Shown here: one piece after another, positions 1-8,495 of the stretch
Layout of the letters: the number at the start of each line of letters is the position of its first letter
Numbering within the stretch: position 1 is the stretch's first letter
Source of the DNA: Flammeovirgaceae bacterium UBA2786
GTDB taxonomy: Bacteria; Bacteroidota; Bacteroidia; Cytophagales; Cyclobacteriaceae
DNA: 39,019 nt
Assembly (NCBI GenBank): GCA_002352225.1
Contig: DEIA01000034.1
Coordinates: forward strand, 12,057 to 51,075
Direction: 5' to 3'
Translations under genes and position numbers: made by a program
The notes under the pieces: model-generated
Seen by the model: only the letters and a program-made list of their open reading frames with translations
Databases searched by the model: none
Told to the model about the DNA's origin: nothing

Positions 1-744
1 CACGTTCAGAAAATTTTTGACGCCTACAATCTCGATCCGCTTTACTATCACCTCAACCTGATTTTTGAATTTTTGAAGTTAGAATACTACAATCATTACG
101 GTGTATTTCATCAGGTAGAGAAAAGTTTTGAAGAAGTTAATGATGCGGCTACCAATCTGCTCATCAACTATCCTTTCTACACCTTCGCAGCACGGTTTCT
201 TATTACCAAAATAGAACGGCACCTGCGTCTGAATACGGAGAAGGAAATCTATGCCGAAAATGAAAGCTTGTTTGAGGATATTGAACCCGATCCACAGGAT
301 GTACCCCGCCACACCATTCATGTTGTTTACCGGGCACTGGGTTGCTACTATGCAGGTAAGTATGAAGAGGCCGCTAAGTTGATAAACGGATTATTGAATG
401 ATGTAGCCCTGAAACGGTATCCGTTTGTTCACATGGAAGTAAAGGCCATACTGGCATTACAATACTGTATGCTAAAGGATTTTGAATTGTTTAATCAGCT
501 TACCAGCAGTATTCAACGGCAAATTCGTTTGTTTGGAAAAGATGAATGCGAGAATGTATTGCTGTTTTTGAAAATTCTGAAAATTGCAACCAGCGAAGCC
601 AAGCGCGAAAAGGCTAAGAAAATCACACAAGTAATCCCGAAATTCAAAACGTTAAAGTTGAATTACTTTGCCCCAACCACCTTAATAAGGATGGACAAAG
701 AATTTGTTGATAATCTTACCGCTATTGATGCCCCCGGCAGTTAG
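1..744 (+). CDS. Unrecognised helical protein, 5' end outside the window
   Basis: The reading frame is open from the first base, so this is the C-terminal 247 residues of a longer protein. A TTG at 73 would be a poor start because the upstream frame reads as normal protein (beginning HVQKIFDAYNLDP). The sequence is rich in Leu, Lys, Glu and aromatic residues. Its spaced Ala/Tyr/Leu patterns (for example the stretch reading YRALGCYYAGKYEEAAKLI) look like TPR-type helical hairpins. There is no signal peptide or membrane segment in the visible part. I do not recognise a family and assign no function. It ends one base before the convergent serine hydrolase gene. Confidence 0.75.
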   Translation, partial: HVQKIFDAYNLDPLYYHLNLIFEFLKLEYYNHYGVFHQVEKSFEEVNDAATNLLINYPFYTFAARFLITKIERHLRLNTEKEIYAENESLFEDIEPDPQDVPRHTIHVVYRALGCYYAGKYEEAAKLINGLLNDVALKRYPFVHMEVKAILALQYCMLKDFELFNQLTSSIQRQIRLFGKDECENVLLFLKILKIATSEAKREKAKKITQVIPKFKTLKLNYFAPTTLIRMDKEFVDNLTAIDAPGS

Positions 745-745
745 G

Positions 746-2236
746 TTATGGAACCCGCCTAAACTCCATTCCTTCAAATCCGACTTTACTAACTTTTCCC
801 TGTGTGTTCAGTGTAAAGGTTGCGTTGGTTTTTCCCCACCATAGCTTTTCAAAAGAACCCCGGAACGTATCGTAATGCCAGTGTTCCAGCGTAGCTTTTA
901 CTACATTGTTTAATGTACACACAAGAGTATTTCCCTGTTGCGTAATAATTAATTCACCAAATAATGGATCGGTGTACGTGCCCGCATAGGCTGCCATATC
1001 CACCGATGGTCTGGTATTCATTATCCGTTTGCTTTCAAAATTCTTTACTTCTTGCTCCGCGGCTTCATTTCGTTTTGTGTAAAGCGTATTAAACTCATTA
1101 CTCCAATCTTTTACTCCGCCTAAAGCAAAAGCATCAAATGCTCTAAACATAAGGGCGTGTCTTACCTCTGCATGATCCAGGTTTCCGAAAACATAAATAC
1201 CTAATTTACTCTCGGGCAACTGACCGTGTATGGCAGTTTCTCCTGCCAGGCTTCCGGTGTGAAAGTTTACTTTCTTTCCTTTGTAGTCCTGTTGAAACCA
1301 CCCCAAACTATACGTTGTCCAATTTGGTTTTGTTAATTGCATAGTTGGGTAGAATTGATTTGCTGGTACAATTACCTGTGGTTTAAACAATTCGTTCCAC
1401 GTTGCTGCTTTTACCAGCCGTCCGCCCGCATACTTGCTGCTGTCCAGCATACACATGGCCCACTTACCCATATCATCGGCACACGACCAAACGCTGCCAG
1501 CAGGCCCTATTACATCGGCACTGGTGCGCTGAATAATGGTAATCTTGTTGTTTACAAAATGATGCGGAGAAGATTGATTTACATCATTCACCAGCTTAAG
1601 CATGGGGTATGTTCGGGTCATCTTCAGCGGATCAAAAATCCGCTTTTGAATAAAAACTTCCCAGGGCATGCCACTTACCTTTTCAATTACCTTACCTGCA
1701 AACTGGTAAAAAATATTCTGATAGATAAAATCAGAACGCAACGAGTATGAAGGTTTTACTAATTTCATCTGACTCAAAATTTCATCTGAAGAAATACGCA
1801 TCGTACTCCAAAAGAAATCGGCATTGCCCACGCCTGAGTTATGAGTAAACAAGTCGCGGATTTTCAATTCGCGCGTTACATAAGGATCGTACAATTGGAA
1901 ATCGGGTAAATATTTTAGTACAGGATCATCCCATTTCACTTTTCCTTCATCTACCAACATGGCCATGCAGGTGGCTGTCATAGCTTTGGTAGTAGAAGCA
2001 CAGGCAAAAAGCGTTTGCCCGTTTACAGGTTCTGGCTTGCCTAGCTCGCGAACACCATACCCTTTGCTAAGTAATACTTTGCCATCTTTCACTACAGCAA
2101 CCGAAATACCCGGAATCTGAAATAATATGCGCGATTTTTCAATGTAGGCATCAAACTCTTTAACCCTGGCTTCCAGTGTTTGACCTTCGGCAATAAACGC
2201 TGAAAGAAAAATGAATACGAAGAATAATTTTTTCAT
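746..2236 (-). CDS. Serine hydrolase, class C beta-lactamase fold, with C-terminal DUF3471-like domain
   Basis: A 496-residue exported protein with an N-terminal signal peptide (about 1-19, MKKLFFVFIFLSAFIAEGQ). The penicillin-binding-protein/beta-lactamase catalytic set is present: S-T-T-K at 81-84 (nucleophile Ser81, Lys84), Y-Q-N at 172-174 and H-T-G at 326-328. After the roughly 380-residue hydrolase domain comes about 100 residues resembling the DUF3471 beta-rich domain often appended to these enzymes. Family members include esterases, D-amino-acid peptidases and carboxypeptidases, so the substrate cannot be read from sequence. It is the last gene of a tight four-gene minus-strand run, and its start is 4 bases after the stop of the preceding hydrolase gene. 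A true antibiotic-resistance AmpC is unlikely given the domain layout. Confidence 0.88.
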   Translation of the reverse strand: MKKLFFVFIFLSAFIAEGQTLEARVKEFDAYIEKSRILFQIPGISVAVVKDGKVLLSKGYGVRELGKPEPVNGQTLFACASTTKAMTATCMAMLVDEGKVKWDDPVLKYLPDFQLYDPYVTRELKIRDLFTHNSGVGNADFFWSTMRISSDEILSQMKLVKPSYSLRSDFIYQNIFYQFAGKVIEKVSGMPWEVFIQKRIFDPLKMTRTYPMLKLVNDVNQSSPHHFVNNKITIIQRTSADVIGPAGSVWSCADDMGKWAMCMLDSSKYAGGRLVKAATWNELFKPQVIVPANQFYPTMQLTKPNWTTYSLGWFQQDYKGKKVNFHTGSLAGETAIHGQLPESKLGIYVFGNLDHAEVRHALMFRAFDAFALGGVKDWSNEFNTLYTKRNEAAEQEVKNFESKRIMNTRPSVDMAAYAGTYTDPLFGELIITQQGNTLVCTLNNVVKATLEHWHYDTFRGSFEKLWWGKTNATFTLNTQGKVSKVGFEGMEFRRVP

Positions 2237-2240
2237 AGAA

Positions 2241-3320
2241 TTAATCTAACCAGTTATATTTTTTAAGAATGGAAAGTACAGCTGCCCTTTTTTCTTCCTG
2301 TGGGGTAGGAATGTTACAGAGCATAAGATAAGTAATATTTTTTTCAGGTACGGTTACAAAATCACCATAAAAGCCACCTTGCGTGCCGGTGTGATAAATC
2401 ATTTTATACCCATCATCGGTTTGCCCTATAAACCAGCTGGCCCCGATAAAAGGCGGGGTACTATCTTGCCAGTTTGGATATGTTCTTACCGTATAGGATG
2501 TGGTAATAATTTCTTCACTCAAAATCTGATGTTTTCGTAAGGCCGCTTCGTACTTCGCCAGCTCTTCTACCGAACTCCACACACCCCCATTGCCGGCTGC
2601 GGCAAACGTTGGCTCTTCGCCATAATCTTTTTCAACATAACCCGAAGCTGTTTTTAAGTAAGCATGCGATACCCCGCTTGCCGGATGAGGGCCATCTGTA
2701 ATCGTGCTGGTTGCCATGCCGGCTGGTTTAAAAATACGGGTTTCAACTTCTTGCTGCCATTTATTACCGGTAACCTTTTCAATAATGAGGGCTAATCCAT
2801 TAAAAGCAGGATTTGAATATTCGTATCGCGCACCCGGTTCAAACTCCAGCGAGTCGTTAAGTTTGATTGGGTTAAAGTTCTCTTCATCCTTGGCACTAAG
2901 CAGAAATACACTATCTAAATGCACCCTTCGGTTATCGGGAAGCCCCGATGTATGCGTGAGTAAATGATGGATACGAACCTTGCGTGCTAATTCAGGATTT
3001 TTAAAATCAGGAAAGTATTTTGCCAGGCTATCATTTAGTGAAAGTTTTCCTTCGTTTGCCAGATCGAGAATAACATAGGCTACAAATGTTTTAGATATGG
3101 AGCCCGTATTAAACAATGTTTTTGTGGTTATTCTTTCTTTCGAATTAATATCTGCCAATCCGTATGCATGACTAAAGACAATCGAATCGCCTTTTAAGAT
3201 CAAAACGGCTCCGCCCGGATTATCTCCGGCCAGGTAAGAGAAAATGTTATCTATTTCAGTTTCGAAGGTTGGCTTTGAAGAGCATCCAAAAATTAAAAAT
3301 AAGAACAGAAATTTTTTCAT
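2241..3320 (-). CDS. Serine hydrolase lipoprotein, beta-lactamase fold
   Basis: A 359-residue protein with a lipoprotein signal: a hydrophobic start followed by the lipobox LIFGC, with Cys13 as the probable lipidated residue. Catalytic motifs are S-I-S-K at 74-77, Y-S-N at 168-170 and H-T-G at 310-312, all at normal spacing for class C-like hydrolases. It lacks the C-terminal extension of the neighbouring hydrolase and is quite different in sequence, so the two are not a recent duplication. Its ATG overlaps the stop of the upstream membrane-protein gene in an ATGA (3317-3320), which suggests translational coupling. The likely location is an envelope membrane facing the periplasm. The substrate is unknown. 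Confidence 0.88.
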   Translation of the reverse strand: MKKFLFLFLIFGCSSKPTFETEIDNIFSYLAGDNPGGAVLILKGDSIVFSHAYGLADINSKERITTKTLFNTGSISKTFVAYVILDLANEGKLSLNDSLAKYFPDFKNPELARKVRIHHLLTHTSGLPDNRRVHLDSVFLLSAKDEENFNPIKLNDSLEFEPGARYEYSNPAFNGLALIIEKVTGNKWQQEVETRIFKPAGMATSTITDGPHPASGVSHAYLKTASGYVEKDYGEEPTFAAAGNGGVWSSVEELAKYEAALRKHQILSEEIITTSYTVRTYPNWQDSTPPFIGASWFIGQTDDGYKMIYHTGTQGGFYGDFVTVPEKNITYLMLCNIPTPQEEKRAAVLSILKKYNWLD

Positions 3321-3574
3321 GCCTGAGTAGTTGATAATTTACGAACAATTTTAAAAATAGCTACAATTGCAATAATTGCCCACACTGTATTTATAAAAGT
3401 AAACGGATAAGCTTCTTTAAATACACTATTAATGATTAGCAGAATAGCCCCGCTAAGATTCAATACTTGAAATGCTAGCGAATTAGACTTAAGTTTTTGC
3501 ATACTGTTTAGGCCGTATGCTACAATAACTGCCACCGAGCCAACCCATCCTATCACCGTTATCCAAAATTCCAT
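3317..3574 (-). CDS. Small three-segment membrane protein, CBU_0592-like
   Basis: An 85-residue protein that is almost entirely hydrophobic, with three predicted membrane segments (about 4-22, 33-50 and 57-76). The pattern W-x-G at the N-terminus, a central L-N-L-S-G-A and a terminal A-Y-P-x-x-x-x-N-x-x-W matches what I know of the CBU_0592 family of small membrane proteins, whose function is not established. It starts one base after the SMP-30-like gene stops and overlaps the downstream lipoprotein hydrolase by 4 bases, so all are probably on one transcript. Nothing in the sequence suggests an enzyme active site. Confidence 0.75.
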   Translation of the reverse strand: MEFWITVIGWVGSVAVIVAYGLNSMQKLKSNSLAFQVLNLSGAILLIINSVFKEAYPFTFINTVWAIIAIVAIFKIVRKLSTTQA

Positions 3575-3575
3575 T

Positions 3576-4559
3576 TTACTTTCTGAGTTTTACCCGTACC
3601 AAATACGAATCGGCTGTTATGTATAATGTCTTTTCATCTTCAGAAAGTGCACAGTTAGACGCCAATTCAGTTAACCGGATTTTACCTAATACACTTCCGC
3701 TTGCGTTAAAAATCCAAATGCCCCCAGGACCGGAAGCAAAAATATTTCCATTGCGATCAACTTTTAGTCCATCGGGCAACCCTCTATCGCTTGTCAGGTT
3801 TGGAGTAGCATCGTAGAAAATACGGGCATTCGTTACACTATTGGTATCGGTAAGTTCAAACTCGTACCAGATCGCCTTTTGTGGGTCTGAGTTAGCCACA
3901 ATAATTTTGCTTTGATCCGGCATAACGATAATACCATTGGGTTTTGTTAAAGAATCAACCAACAACACAGCACCGTTGGCGGTTACTTTATATACACCAT
4001 TGTGAGGTTGCTCCTTGGCCAAATCGGCATCATGTTTCTCAAGGCCGTAGGGCGGATCAGTAAAAAACAACTCGCCTTTTGCATTCAAGACAGCATCGTT
4101 TGGACTATTGAAACGCTTATCATTATAAGTAGCTGCAAGAGAAATAAATTCAGGTTTTGGGTTACTGAGCGCTGTGTTCATCTTTGCTACTCTGCGATCA
4201 CCATGCTGACATAAAATTAAAGAGTCGTTATACACAAGCAGGCCGTTCGAGCCGGGTTCGTTACTGGTGGTTTCGGTACCCGTAAAACCCGATGGCGTTA
4301 GGTACACTTCTGCGCCTTTGCTTTCAGTCCATTTATAAATTATGTTTTTTGGTACATCCGAAAATAACAGCATATTTTCTTTTGCTACCCAAACCGGGCC
4401 TTCGCTCCACTCGTAACCTTCGGCCAGAATTTCAATTGAAGCATCGGCATCTATAAGGGCATCCAGCGCGGGGCTAAGCCGTTCAATATTGCCAATCGTT
4501 TGGGTTTCTTTGGGGGTGCAGGCAGCCAATACCATAGCTGCAAAAATCAGGCTTCTCAT
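3576..4559 (-). CDS. SMP-30/gluconolactonase/LRE-type beta-propeller lipoprotein
   Basis: A roughly 327-residue protein from the chosen ATG at 4559, where a lipoprotein signal begins (MRSLIFAAMVLAACTP, with a lipobox ending in Cys). An open frame extends to 4637, but the extra residues are polar and would bury the signal, so I reject that start. The body has the SMP-30/gluconolactonase hallmarks: E-G-P-V-W near the start, S-P-N-D-A followed by F-F-T-D-P-P-Y-G, and K-P-N-G-I in the middle. These residues supply the metal site of a six-bladed propeller that hydrolyses sugar lactones in known members. The envelope location makes a periplasmic lactonase or related hydrolase likely; the exact substrate is unknown. 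It is the first gene of the four-gene minus-strand run. Confidence 0.85.
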   Translation of the reverse strand: MRSLIFAAMVLAACTPKETQTIGNIERLSPALDALIDADASIEILAEGYEWSEGPVWVAKENMLLFSDVPKNIIYKWTESKGAEVYLTPSGFTGTETTSNEPGSNGLLVYNDSLILCQHGDRRVAKMNTALSNPKPEFISLAATYNDKRFNSPNDAVLNAKGELFFTDPPYGLEKHDADLAKEQPHNGVYKVTANGAVLLVDSLTKPNGIIVMPDQSKIIVANSDPQKAIWYEFELTDTNSVTNARIFYDATPNLTSDRGLPDGLKVDRNGNIFASGPGGIWIFNASGSVLGKIRLTELASNCALSEDEKTLYITADSYLVRVKLRK

Positions 4560-4713
4560 CAGCAGGTTTATTTGCGATGGAAGGTAGGAAAAATGTAATT
4601 CGAATTGATTTATTTTTTTCTGTTTATTAATGAACACAACTTGCAGGCTACGGGATAACGAAATGACGGGGGAAGAAACCCAGCCAGAGTTTTTCTTAAT
4701 GAATGGTAATTGG

Positions 4714-4721
4714 TTACTTTG
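4714..4721 (+). promoter_or_regulatory. Possible -7 element for the M3 peptidase gene
   Basis: TTACTTTG differs from the Bacteroidota -7 consensus TAnnTTTG at one base and lies 17 bases before the ATG at 4739. No good TTTG is found 19 bases upstream (TTTT is there), so this is a weak call. Confidence 0.3.
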
Positions 4722-4738
4722 AAAACAAATAGTAAGAC

Positions 4739-6460
4739 ATGGATTCAGTATCTATTCCCCAACGTCCGGCAAGGCAATTTCTTCCCTCCGACTTTAATAT
4801 TTCTACATGGCAAGCGCTAACTCCATATTTTGAAGACCTGATCGCCCGATCTATCGGCAATGAGAAGGATCTGGAAAAGTGGTTGGCCGACCGAAGCGAG
4901 CTTGAATCGGTGATAAGCGAAGACCTGGGCTGGCGGTACATTCGTATGACATGCTATACTGATAATGAAACGTACAGCAAAAGTTATCAGGATTTTGTAG
5001 AGAACATTCAGCCTCAGATAGCCCCATTTGCCGATCAGCTTAACCGCAAGCTTACGGAATCGCCCTGGTTAAGCACATTAGAATCAAAACCGGGTTATAA
5101 CATTCTTATTCGCAATGTGAAGAAAGACATTGAGTTGTTTCGGGATGAAAATATACCGCTCTTCACCCAAATCAATACCGAAACCCAGAAGTATGCTCAA
5201 CTTTCAGGAGCTATGACAGTGGAGATTGAAGGCAAAGAGCTTACGCTGCAACAAGCAGGCGTTATTTTACAATCAACCGATCGTGCAAAAAGAGAAAATG
5301 CCTACCTTAAAATTTCTGAGCGAAGACTAAAAGATAAAGAAACCCTTGATGGATTGTACTCTACCTTAATTGGGCTGCGTCATCAGGTTGCAGGTAATGC
5401 CGGGCAAGCGAACTTTCGCGATTACATGTTTAAATCGTATGGCCGTTTCGATTACACACCCAAAGATTGTTTTAATTTTCATGAGGCCATTGCAACCGAA
5501 GTGGTGCCTTTATTGAACGAATTTAACAAAGAGCGCAAGAAAAAATTAGCTGTTGAAAAACTGAAACCATGGGATAAAGCAGTGGATGCCGATAGCCTGC
5601 CACCCCTTAAAGCTTTTGAAAATGGTAAAGACCTTACCGAAAAATCAATTGAGTGCTTTCGAAGATTAGACCCGTTTTTAGGACAATGTCTGTCCATTAT
5701 GAAAGAGATGGGGCACCTCGATCTGGAATCCCGCAAAGGAAAAGCACCGGGTGGATATAATTATCCATTGGCCGAGATTGGTGTTCCGTTCATCTTTATG
5801 AATGCTACCTCTACCCTGCGCGATATGACAACGATTATGCATGAAGGTGGCCATGCGGTGCACAATTTTTTAACTAAAGATTTAGCTTTAGCCGATTTTA
5901 AATCTCCATCTATGGAAGTAGCCGAACTAGCCTCTATGAGCATGGAATTAATTTCAATGAAGCATTGGGATATTTTCTTTGCTAACGAAGCAGAGTTAAA
6001 GCGAGCAAAACGCGAACAACTGGAAGACATTATTGAAACGCTGCCCTGGGTAGCTACTATCGATAAGTTTCAACACTGGGTTTACGAAAACCCCAGCCAC
6101 ACACCTGCACAACGCAAACAAATGTGGAATGAAATATTTGCCCGGTTTAGCGATACCATTACCGATTGGGACGGGCAAGAAACAGTACGCGATTACCTGT
6201 GGCAAAAACAATTACACCTGTACGAAGTTCCATTTTACTATATTGAATATGGCATGGCTCAACTTGGTGCCATTGCCTTGTGGCGAAATTATAAACTTAA
6301 TAATCAAAAGGGCTTGCAGGGTTATATGAATGCGTTGAAGCTGGGCAATCTGAAAACTATTCCAGAAACCTATGCAGCGGCCAATATCCGGTTTGATTTT
6401 AGCCAGTCTTATATAAAAGAGTTGATGGATTTTGTACGGGCAGAGTTGGCAGCCATTTAA
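4739..6460 (+). CDS. pepF: M3 family oligoendopeptidase (PepF-like)
   Basis: A 573-residue zinc metallopeptidase with no signal peptide, so probably cytoplasmic, where family members cut short peptides. The active site is H-E-G-G-H at residues 368-372 (two zinc ligands plus the catalytic Glu). It is followed about 25 residues later by M-E-V-A-E-L-A-S-M-S-M-E, which carries the third zinc ligand. A C-terminal Y-Y-I-E-Y-G-M-A-Q-L motif, typical of the substrate-binding end of M3B peptidases, is also present. Length matches the PepF/M3B group. The gene stands alone on its strand and its stop codon overlaps that of the convergent marR gene in TTAA. Confidence 0.9.
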   Translation: MDSVSIPQRPARQFLPSDFNISTWQALTPYFEDLIARSIGNEKDLEKWLADRSELESVISEDLGWRYIRMTCYTDNETYSKSYQDFVENIQPQIAPFADQLNRKLTESPWLSTLESKPGYNILIRNVKKDIELFRDENIPLFTQINTETQKYAQLSGAMTVEIEGKELTLQQAGVILQSTDRAKRENAYLKISERRLKDKETLDGLYSTLIGLRHQVAGNAGQANFRDYMFKSYGRFDYTPKDCFNFHEAIATEVVPLLNEFNKERKKKLAVEKLKPWDKAVDADSLPPLKAFENGKDLTEKSIECFRRLDPFLGQCLSIMKEMGHLDLESRKGKAPGGYNYPLAEIGVPFIFMNATSTLRDMTTIMHEGGHAVHNFLTKDLALADFKSPSMEVAELASMSMELISMKHWDIFFANEAELKRAKREQLEDIIETLPWVATIDKFQHWVYENPSHTPAQRKQMWNEIFARFSDTITDWDGQETVRDYLWQKQLHLYEVPFYYIEYGMAQLGAIALWRNYKLNNQKGLQGYMNALKLGNLKTIPETYAAANIRFDFSQSYIKELMDFVRAELAAI

Positions 6461-6906
6461 TTGCGGCAACTTTCTAAAAGCAAATTTAGTTTCTTTGCAT
6501 CGGCAGACGAAAGCTTCATTACTTCCATATCCAATAAGTTGATTACGGAATCCAGTTTTTGCAAAAGGGCAAGCCCTTGCGGAGTGATGCGAATTTCAGA
6601 AGCGCGCTTATCTTGCTTGCTGATTGATTTTATGACTAATTTTTTTCCGATCAACCGGTCAAGCAACCTCGATATATCTGAACTTTTATCCAGCATACGG
6701 CTTTTAAGTTCGTATGCACAAATACGATTTGGGTGCTGGCCTCGTAAAATACGAAGTATATTGTACTGATGGCCGGTAATACCAAATGGCTCAAAAAATT
6801 CCTTTTGCAAATTTTCAATCCAGCTGGCTGTAAACAGAATATTGAGCACAGCTTTCTGCTGCTCGCTTCTGAATTTTACTTGTTTAATTTCCTCTTCCAG
6901 TTTCAT
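6457..6906 (-). CDS. MarR family transcriptional regulator
   Basis: A 149-residue winged-helix protein. The N-terminal dimerisation helix is followed by the recognition region (Y-N-I-L-R-I-L-R-G then D-K-S-S-D-I-S-R-L-L-D-R-L). The wing carries the family's D-x-R signature (S-K-Q-D-K-R-A-S-E-I-R-I-T), and a C-terminal helix completes the dimer. It probably represses transcription by binding an inverted repeat and lets go on ligand binding or oxidation. It follows yceI on the same strand, 89 bases downstream, and a hairpin lies just in front of its start. Inverted repeats upstream of yceI (7600-7630) are candidate binding sites. The ligand is unknown. Confidence 0.9.
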   Translation of the reverse strand: MKLEEEIKQVKFRSEQQKAVLNILFTASWIENLQKEFFEPFGITGHQYNILRILRGQHPNRICAYELKSRMLDKSSDISRLLDRLIGKKLVIKSISKQDKRASEIRITPQGLALLQKLDSVINLLDMEVMKLSSADAKKLNLLLESCRN

Positions 6907-6916
6907 AAGAAGGAAA

Positions 6917-6951
6917 GGGCTGCCTCAGGTTTTTTACCCTTGAAACAGCCC
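6917..6951 (-). terminator. Hairpin between yceI and marR (terminator or attenuator)
   Basis: On the minus strand GGGCTG pairs with CAGCCC. Further pairing (TTTCA with TGAGG including two G-T pairs, then GG with CC past a bulged A) closes on an A-rich loop. The hairpin is followed by the pyrimidine run TTTCCTTCTT, which is only a moderate U tract. It sits 10 bases upstream of the marR ATG, so it could end or weaken the yceI transcript before marR. Confidence 0.45.
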
Positions 6952-6995
6952 CTCAATATATACAAAATTTAAAGTTTATGTTTTACTACTTAATC

Positions 6996-7559
6996 TTATT
7001 GAGCCTTAAATTCACCTTTTGCTGTTATGGTTACTTCATCTCCTGCACCCGGGCCCGACTTACCTACTCCGTAATCAATTCGGTTTAAAGTAGTAGTAGC
7101 CTTAAATCCCGCAATTTTTTTTCCATCCCGTCCGGCTGCTGTGCCAATAAGAGTTAAATCCAATGTAACCGGTTTTGTTACACCATGCATAGTAAGGTCG
7201 CCTGTAACTTTGTAAGTTTTATCGCCCGATTTTTTGAACGAACTACTCTTAAATGTTAAGGTAGAGAATTTTTCTACCTCAAAATAGTCTGCACTTCTTA
7301 AGTGCTTATCGCGGCTCTCATTATTGGTATCAATAGAACTTATATCAGCTGTTAGTTCGATAGTAGCATCAGAAAAGTCTTCACCTGTTGAAGTAATGGA
7401 TGCATCAAATGAATTGAATTGACCCTCCACTTCCGAGATCATAAGATGGGTAATGGAAAAACCCAGTTTCGAGTGGGCCTTATCAACTTTCCAGGTTGTT
7501 TGTGCAGTTGCAACTCCGGCAACAAATAGCATAGCTACAAATACATTTAGTTTTTTCAT
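6996..7559 (-). CDS. YceI family periplasmic protein
   Basis: A 187-residue exported protein from the ATG at 7559, where the signal peptide starts (MKKLNVFVAMLFVAGVATAQ). The longer open frame to 7631 adds a polar, Cys-containing stretch and runs through a candidate operator, so I reject it. The mature part has the YceI lipocalin-like barrel pattern: W-K-V-D-K-A-H-S-K-L-G-F at the start, S-R-D-K-H-L-R-S-A-D-Y-F in the middle, T-G-D-L-T-M-H-G-V-T-K-P-V and the closing D-E-V-T-I-T. Known members bind polyisoprenoid lipids in the periplasm. It heads a yceI-marR pair on the minus strand and is probably controlled by that MarR protein, an inference from gene order and upstream repeats. Confidence 0.9.
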   Translation of the reverse strand: MKKLNVFVAMLFVAGVATAQTTWKVDKAHSKLGFSITHLMISEVEGQFNSFDASITSTGEDFSDATIELTADISSIDTNNESRDKHLRSADYFEVEKFSTLTFKSSSFKKSGDKTYKVTGDLTMHGVTKPVTLDLTLIGTAAGRDGKKIAGFKATTTLNRIDYGVGKSGPGAGDEVTITAKGEFKAQ

Positions 7560-7599
7560 GTGTCGATCTTTTATAGTTTTTTGGTTTACACTGCAAGTA

Positions 7600-7618
7600 T
7601 AACACCAGTTTTGTGTTA
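7600..7618. promoter_or_regulatory. Inverted repeat upstream of yceI, candidate MarR operator
   Basis: TAACAC, a 7-base spacer, then GTGTTA form a 19-base dyad 41 bases upstream of the yceI ATG. It abuts a poor -7-like element (TATACTTG on the minus strand, 7594-7601). A repressor bound here would cover the promoter. The link to the marR gene is inferred from proximity. Confidence 0.4.
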
Positions 7619-7620
7619 GA

Positions 7621-7630
7621 TGTTTAAACA
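7621..7630. promoter_or_regulatory. 10-bp perfect palindrome upstream of yceI
   Basis: TGTTTAAACA is a perfect palindrome two bases beyond the TAACAC/GTGTTA dyad, so the two could form a composite operator. A 10-bp AT-rich palindrome alone is weak evidence. Confidence 0.3.
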
Positions 7631-7783
7631 CCTATCTTTCTTTTTGTTAATTACTTGTTAATCAAATACCAAAATACTTTCGCGATTGATAAGCGGTTAT
7701 TGCACTAATTTAATTTTCGGCAGTGTGTTGTAAATTTCTTCCGTTTGCATCAGCCTTCGAGGTGGGTTTTTGTCAATTCCCAA

Positions 7784-8494
7784 TCAGGCTTTTAAGTAGA
7801 AGTCACTGGTTAGTTTTTTATAATCATCCGTCCACTCTTCGTTCGATTTATAAAGAATTAACTCCTCGTGCTGTGCCAAAGCCGGTTGTAAACTTAACTC
7901 CAGCAATAACCGTTCAACAGGTTTTTCTACACGCGACCGGAACGCACACACGCGAACACAAGACCACCCGTGTGCGGAACTTAATTTAATAAAATGCTGT
8001 GCTTCTGTTTCGGGCAATATTATACTAAGTCTCCCGGAAGGTGATAATAATCGTTTACTATGAAACAGTAAGTCGAATTGCGAAAGGGTTTCGGTGTGGC
8101 GAGCCGCCATTCGTTTTTCAGTAGGTGGTTTAAAACTGTTATTAAAGTAAGGTGGATTGCTTACAATCAGATCGTAAGGTTCGTTTAAAAAATTCTGTAC
8201 AGTAGAATGATGAATTTTTACTTTTTCAGGCCAGGGAGATTGCGCTACATTTTCTTTGGCTACCCCGCAATCTTCGCCCGAAAGATCAATGGCGTCAATA
8301 TGCACATGCGGTAAAGTGCGTTGGGCCAACATTAAGGCAATTACACCACTGCCCGTACCAACATCCAAAATCCGGTTAGCCTGTAAAACAGAAGTCCAGG
8401 CACCCAGCAGTACACCATCGGTACCCACTTTCATAGTAGCTTTGCCGTGGCTTAGGCTAAATTTTTTAAACCGAAACACGCTTTTGTTGCGCAT
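7784..8494 (-). CDS. trmN6: tRNA1(Val) (adenine-37-N6)-methyltransferase, TrmN6/YfiC-like
   Basis: A 236-residue Rossmann-fold methyltransferase starting at the ATG at 8494; an open frame to 8530 would run into the upstream gene. S-adenosylmethionine motif I is D-V-G-T-G-S-G at residues 44-50, an acidic residue ends beta-2 (D-A-I-D), and the N6-adenine catalytic motif N-P-P-Y is at 113-116. The opening (F-R-F-K-K-F-S-L-S-H-G-K-A-T-M-K-V-G-T-D-G-V-L-L-G-A-W) is typical of the YfiC/TrmN6 group that methylates A37 of tRNA-Val. The ATG is one base after the stop of the upstream serine hydrolase gene, so the two are probably cotranscribed without an obvious functional link. Confidence 0.85.
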   Translation of the reverse strand: MRNKSVFRFKKFSLSHGKATMKVGTDGVLLGAWTSVLQANRILDVGTGSGVIALMLAQRTLPHVHIDAIDLSGEDCGVAKENVAQSPWPEKVKIHHSTVQNFLNEPYDLIVSNPPYFNNSFKPPTEKRMAARHTETLSQFDLLFHSKRLLSPSGRLSIILPETEAQHFIKLSSAHGWSCVRVCAFRSRVEKPVERLLLELSLQPALAQHEELILYKSNEEWTDDYKKLTSDFYLKA

Positions 8495-8495
8495 G

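Noticed and set aside
1337..1750. Plus-strand open frame of 137 codons inside the first serine hydrolase gene
   Set aside because: It is an antisense shadow of a gene with a full catalytic motif set, and its composition is not protein-like.
7560..7631. Longer YceI start
   Set aside because: A clean signal peptide begins at 7559, and the extension covers the inverted repeat.
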